Assembly (NCBI RefSeq): GCF_900002575.1
Contig: NZ_LN650648.1
Span: 992,001-1,056,000 of the forward strand
Reading direction: 5' to 3'
Length of the DNA stretch: 64,000 nt
Source of the DNA: Romboutsia hominis
GTDB taxonomy: Bacteria > Bacillota > Clostridia > Peptostreptococcales > Peptostreptococcaceae
Position numbers and translations under genes: made by a program. The number at the start of each line of letters is the position of its first letter. The first letter of the stretch is position 1. Shown here one piece after another: positions 60,610 through 64,000 of the stretch. The notes below the pieces were generated by a model. It saw only the letters and a program-made list of their open reading frames with translations. It was not told the DNA's origin and searched no databases.

Positions 60610-60936
60610 GTGAGAATAGAGATTTTTGAATCAATGAATTATGGAATACAAGGTTTAACGGATACATCTAAGGATATGAAAGCTTCAAAATTTTATCAAG
60701 ATTTAAATATGTTAAAGTCTCAATATAACGATATAGAAGTTTTAACTTATAAGGTGGATGTATATGGAGCTAGACCTAAAAAAATAGATTTTTTAATAAA
60801 TACAGGTGGAAATAAATTAGTCAAGGAAATGAGCAATAAAAAGTTGCCCATAATATTTATAAATGATGAGATTATCAAATGTGGAGAATATCCAAATATA
60901 GAAGAAATTAAAGCGTATATACAAGCTAGTAATTAG
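60610..60936 (+). CDS. ArsD-like protein lacking metal-binding cysteines
   Basis: GTG 60610 follows AGAAGGTG. The 108-residue protein follows the ArsD pattern: IEIFESMNYGIQGLTD at the start, LNMLKSQYNDIEVLTYK, then LPIIFINDEIIKCGEYPNIE at the end. In true ArsD the first block holds CC and C ligands (AMCCSTGVCGP), here Asn, Tyr and Leu. It therefore cannot carry arsenite in the same way. It lies 150 bases after the phosphoesterase gene. Confidence 0.65.
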   Translation: MRIEIFESMNYGIQGLTDTSKDMKASKFYQDLNMLKSQYNDIEVLTYKVDVYGARPKKIDFLINTGGNKLVKEMSNKKLPIIFINDEIIKCGEYPNIEEIKAYIQASN

Positions 60937-60966
60937 TTTTAAATATAAAATCAGAAAAATAAGAAT

Positions 60967-60989
60967 AAGGAGGAGCGATTCGTTCCTTA
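60967..60989 (+). terminator. Hairpin family H, copy 5
   Basis: AAGGAGGAGCGATTCGTTCC then TTATTTTT. One change (GGAGCG for GGAACG) gives a G-U pair. Confidence 0.75.
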
Positions 60990-61194
60990 TTTTTATTTGC
61001 ATAATATGTAAAAATATAATTGAAAGATTAAAAAAGCAATATATGAAAGGTATATAAAGTATTATGGAAAAAGAAATAATATTCTTGTTTAATTAATTTT
61101 AAAAATTAATATATGTGTATATATTTGATATAAATCGTAACTATTATATCTAACCTAATCTATTATATAATTATAAATAAAAGGGGAGATTTAT

Positions 61195-61551
61195 ATGTCA
61201 AATATTAAAAATGATTGTAACATTATGCAAAATCATATAAAAAAATCAAAGTCTAATTTAAGTGTATTTATGTATACAACTAACGCAATTATGTTTATGC
61301 TAATGACACCTTTTGTTAAACTTCACGAGAAACACTTTAATAAAGTTGAAGAATATGTAAATATCCTTAATGATTATTGTAAAGAAAATAATTTAGATAT
61401 AAAATTTGATAAATTTTATGAATTTGAAAACTCATCTATTATGTACAGTCAATTACAACTAGGAGCATTAACCGTTAAACAATATGAAGCAAGAATAAAA
61501 TATTTAAATACCCTAAACGAGAATATTGAGTATTTAAAAAGGTGTATATAA
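61195..61551 (+). CDS. Hypothetical helical protein
   Basis: The 118-residue frame begins at ATG 61195 behind AAGGGGAGA. It is helical, with a hydrophobic stretch (about residues 23-42) that may be a membrane segment, and an amphipathic C-terminal half ending in NENIEYLKRCI. No family recognised. A terminator follows. Confidence 0.55.
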   Translation: MSNIKNDCNIMQNHIKKSKSNLSVFMYTTNAIMFMLMTPFVKLHEKHFNKVEEYVNILNDYCKENNLDIKFDKFYEFENSSIMYSQLQLGALTVKQYEARIKYLNTLNENIEYLKRCI

Positions 61552-61607
61552 ATAATCGTGAATCGTAATTAAATTATTTATATATTTTTATAACTTAATA
61601 ACATAAA

Positions 61608-61645
61608 TAAAAAGTGATTTAGAATAATTTCTAGTCACTTTTTTT
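61608..61645 (+). terminator. Terminator after the helical protein gene
   Basis: AAAAAGTGA pairs with TCACTTTTT with an inner extension (TTAGA/TCTA) and seven T. The rest of 61646-61861 shows no gene. Confidence 0.8.
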
Positions 61646-61861
61646 ATTTAACTAAATATTTTTAAAAGGCCTTATTTTACAATATATTAAATAAAAAAAT
61701 TAATATATTAATATATTTAACTGTAAATTCTACTAAAAAATATAAAAAAATTAATAAGACGACTAAAAATGGCAAATTTCGACAAGGTAGATATGTATAA
61801 TTAATATGGTGAAAATCAAAATAACAATATCTGGTATTTAATAAAGAAAAGGAGATAAAGT

Positions 61862-62221
61862 ATGAACATAGTAAAATTAGGATTTTTCGGATATGAAAAT
61901 ATGGGAAAAGAACATGAAGGATTCAATCACTTCTTAGGAACTAATGAAGAAATAATATACTCATTTAAAGGAATAAGAGATGAACTTGTATTTACAGACA
62001 AAAGAGTAATAATGCTTAATATCCAAGGATTAACAGGAAAGAAAAAAGAATTTAGGTTTTTCCATTACAACAAAATAAACAGCTATGCAATAGAGAGTTC
62101 TGGAAGTTTTGATTTAGATAGTGAAGTTAAGTTAGTAATAGGTAGTGTTCAATATGAGTTTGAACTAGGCAAAGGCATAGATGTAATGGCTATAGGTAGA
62201 TTAATAAGTGATGCAGTATAA
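61862..62221 (+). CDS. Bacterial PH-domain protein
   Basis: The 119-residue protein is a single bacterial PH domain: EEIIYSFKGIRDELVFTDKR and VIMLNIQ, then EFRFFHYNKINSYAIESSGS, a typical pattern for the bPH_3 family. The role is unknown, perhaps in envelope stress. ATG 61862 follows AAAGGAG. It lies 48 bases upstream of a membrane-anchored coiled-coil gene. Confidence 0.8.
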   Translation: MNIVKLGFFGYENMGKEHEGFNHFLGTNEEIIYSFKGIRDELVFTDKRVIMLNIQGLTGKKKEFRFFHYNKINSYAIESSGSFDLDSEVKLVIGSVQYEFELGKGIDVMAIGRLISDAV

Positions 62222-62269
62222 AAATTTTTAAATAGGAATAATAAATTTTGTATTAAGGAGAGCAATTAT

Positions 62270-62905
62270 ATGAATAAGTTTTTAACTAAAATTAGGGAAA
62301 TGGGTGCAAAGAAAGTAATAAGCTATATAGTTACATTTGTAGTAGCAATTTTCCTAGGAATAGGTATGGGAGCATCTGGTATGGTATCAAAAGCTGACTA
62401 TGACGAATTAAAATCAAAGTATGGTAAAGTAAGTAATGAACTAGAAAGCTCAAAGAACACAGTAAATGAATTACAAGCAAAAGTAGATGAAGCAAAGCCA
62501 TTTTTCGAAATGAAAGATGCAGAAAAAGAGGCTATGAAAATAGAAACTCATAAAAAAGAAGAAGAAAATAAAAAAGAGCAAGAAAGAATAGCCAAAGAGA
62601 AGAAAAAAGAAGAAGAAGCAAAAAAACAAGCTGAATTAGATGCAAGAAGTATAACTTTAGGAAATGGAACTTATTTAGTAGGTAAGGATATACCAGAAGG
62701 TGTATATGATTTATATGCTGTAAAAGGTGGAGGAAATGTAATGTCATCTGACTTTAGAGTAAATCTAATAATGGGCGTAAGTGGAAATGATGATTTTTAT
62801 CAAAGAGAAGAACAAAATGTAGTATTAAAGGATGGCACTAATATAGAGCTAAAGGGAGTTACAATAAAATTTGTTCCAGATGATGGGTACGTTATAAATA
62901 ACTAA
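62270..62905 (+). CDS. Membrane-anchored coiled-coil protein
   Basis: The 211-residue protein has one membrane helix (about residues 17-38), a long coiled coil (about 43-125), the later part almost purely Lys, Glu and Gln, and a C-terminal beta domain with GNGTYLVGKDIPEGVYDLYA (about 143-162). That domain is often found on secreted Firmicutes proteins. ATG 62270 follows AAGGAGAG. Confidence 0.75.
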   Translation: MNKFLTKIREMGAKKVISYIVTFVVAIFLGIGMGASGMVSKADYDELKSKYGKVSNELESSKNTVNELQAKVDEAKPFFEMKDAEKEAMKIETHKKEEENKKEQERIAKEKKKEEEAKKQAELDARSITLGNGTYLVGKDIPEGVYDLYAVKGGGNVMSSDFRVNLIMGVSGNDDFYQREEQNVVLKDGTNIELKGVTIKFVPDDGYVINN

Positions 62906-62907
62906 TA

Positions 62908-62938
62908 AAAAAAGAGGAACGAATCGTTCCTCTTTTTT
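62908..62938. terminator. Hairpin family H, copy 6
   Basis: AAAGAGGAACGAATCGTTCC then TCTTTTTTT, just after the coiled-coil gene stop. The centre is GAATC, as in copy 4. Confidence 0.85.
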
Positions 62939-63012
62939 TATTTGGATGTGTTATATACTAGAGATAAAATTTATAGTAGGAGTAAAATGCTTATAAATTT
63001 AAGATTATTCAT

Positions 63013-63486
63013 TTAATATGCAGATAAACTGGAATTTATATATTTTTTCATTATATAATTCGTTAGCCTTATACCATTTCTCTCAACAAATTGTTTTTTT
63101 ATTACTTTATATCTACGCTTTTCAAAAAATGGTTTTGCAGTTATGGATGAATGAGTTATAATGTATTCTACATGGTATCGCTTTTCTAATTTATCGCAAA
63201 GAGCAGTAGCAATACCAATGTTTTGATAATCCTTATGTACATATAATCTATCTAGATATCCTTCATTATTAATATCACCAAAGCCAATTATCATATTATT
63301 TTCTTCTGCAACCAATGTATAGTTATTTAAAAAAGATTTATCCCATTTATAAATATCAATATTTCCTGTAGCCCATACATTTAATTGTTCTTGTGTATAG
63401 TCTTTTGCATTAATGAAATGAACAGTATTATAAAACAAATCTGCTATTTTATCACAATCACTTGATTTATATTCCCTTATCTTCAT
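63013..63486 (-). CDS. GNAT family N-acetyltransferase
   Basis: The 157-residue protein has the GNAT order: IREYKSSDCDKIADLFYNTV at the start, the acetyl-CoA loop (LYVHKDYQNIGIATALCDKL, about residues 76-95) and a C-terminal KPFFEKRRYKVIKKQ. It resembles YafP/ElaA-like acetyltransferases. ATG 63486 follows GGAGGAAA. The substrate is unknown. Confidence 0.88.
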   Translation of the reverse strand: MKIREYKSSDCDKIADLFYNTVHFINAKDYTQEQLNVWATGNIDIYKWDKSFLNNYTLVAEENNMIIGFGDINNEGYLDRLYVHKDYQNIGIATALCDKLEKRYHVEYIITHSSITAKPFFEKRRYKVIKKQFVERNGIRLTNYIMKKYINSSLSAY

Positions 63487-63631
63487 ATTTCTTTTCCTCC
63501 GAAATTTCTATTTAATTTAAATACATACTTGGTCTTTATTAAATATCTTTTTAAAACTTTATATATCTATATTACAACTTAATTTAAAAAAAGTAATTAA
63601 TTATCAACAATTATTTAAAATAGAGCAAAAT

Positions 63632-63661
63632 AAAAAAAGACCAGTTTTTTCTAGTCTTTTT
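63632..63661. terminator. Bidirectional hairpin terminator
   Basis: AAAAAGACCAG pairs with CTAGTCTTTTT (one mismatch) over a T loop. It ends the minus-strand XRE remnant. Confidence 0.75.
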
Positions 63662-63748
63662 ATTGTTTATAATTTTATATATTATTTAGTATAACAAGTT
63701 TATATTTTAAGTTATTAATTGGTTAATTACAATATTTTTCAATACTAT

Positions 63749-63952
63749 TTAAAATTCAAAGATAAATAGTTTTTCAAGGGGAGTATTTAACTCCTTTGAA
63801 ATTCTAACAGCTAATTCAAGTGAAGGATTGTACTTTGCATTTTCTAAGCGAGCTATAGTTTATCTTCTAACATTAACTTTATTAGCTAATTCTTCTTGGG
63901 TTAATTCATTAAATTGACGATACTTTTTTTAATTACTAATAAACTTTGCCAT
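63749..63952 (-). pseudogene. XRE regulator with two nonsense codons
   Basis: From ATG 63952 the 68 codons read MAKFISN-stop-KKYRQFNELTQEELANKVN and VRR-stop-TIARLENAKYNPSLELAVR, ending LNTPLEKLFIFEF. Relatives of this 65-70-residue HTH family have VRRETI, so GAA became TAA. The first stop comes at codon 8. It cannot make the protein. Confidence 0.8.
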
Positions 63953-64000
63953 AATTTTAGTTTCCTGTATCAAATTTATAAGTTAAAAATGCCACCTGTT

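Noticed and set aside
23062-62938. The repeated hairpins as a CRISPR array
   Set aside because: Copies are thousands of bases apart with no regular spacers, and no cas gene is in the window.
1-64000. Insertion sequences or transposase genes
   Set aside because: I found no transposase reading frame. The only mobility gene is the ruined serine recombinase at 26734.

Overview
The window is very AT-rich chromosomal DNA with strong AGGAGG-type ribosome sites and many U-tailed hairpin terminators, as in low-GC Clostridia. Three things point to Peptostreptococcaceae, in the neighbourhood of Clostridioides, Paraclostridium, Paeniclostridium or Romboutsia: a surface protein with three cell-wall-binding type 2 (CWB2) repeats, a 49-residue CD1871A-type CXXC peptide, and a semi-phosphorylative Entner-Doudoroff cluster. 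The genus is an inference.

Layout. 0-9 kb holds a CPBP protease (cut by the left edge), YczE-like and GNAT genes, small membrane proteins, the glutamate carrier GltS and a NatAB-type ABC exporter. 9-19 kb is a decay zone with three tandem tRNA-Asn units, a PadR/DUF2812 pair, a dicarboxylate symporter, many small zinc-ribbon or membrane ORFs, and at least eight broken or partly deleted genes, two of them relatives of intact neighbours. 19.0-23.1 kb is a phage early module (ImmA protease, CI-like repressor, Cro-like, antirepressor, recombinase C-terminal piece, DnaD-like initiator, DnaC-like loader) without integrase or structural genes. 23.2-29.0 kb is a defence island: a Hachiman-type pair (HamA DUF1837 nuclease plus HamB helicase), a wrecked large serine recombinase, and an operon of DUF4258 protein, YgiT/HTH antitoxin-like protein and ImmA/IrrE protease.

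29.3-38.8 kb carries a YtrA-type regulator with its membrane protein, a dead deiminase/amidinotransferase gene, a redox operon (TlpA-like lipoprotein, CD1871A peptide, polyferredoxin), a two-component system and an FtsX/MacB-like ABC transporter. 39.6-45.4 kb is a sugar-acid operon: FadR-family regulator, IlvD/Edd dehydratase, GntP permease, KDPG aldolase and KDG kinase. Together these would import gluconate or a similar acid, dehydrate it to KDG, phosphorylate it and split it to pyruvate and glyceraldehyde-3-phosphate. 45.5-52 kb has DUF1275, alpha/beta hydrolase, WYL-type regulator, M20 amidohydrolase, DUF1540, cold-shock and CarD genes. 52-58.5 kb is cell-surface: CWB2 protein, D,D-carboxypeptidase, L,D-transpeptidase and amidase. 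58.6-64 kb has an ECF S component, ArsR regulator, phosphoesterase, an ArsD-like protein without cysteines, small unknowns, a GNAT gene and a dead XRE gene.

The most unusual structure is repetitive. Six copies of a motif resembling a tmRNA 3' end, each joined to a terminator hairpin whose arms co-vary, sit at the borders of cargo blocks from 23.2 to 55.1 kb. One pair encloses the defence island and another encloses exactly one gene, the CWB2 protein. Six copies of a second, nearly palindromic hairpin, the scar of a DUF1275 gene and stray dnaC 3' ends show that this stretch has been repeatedly rearranged.
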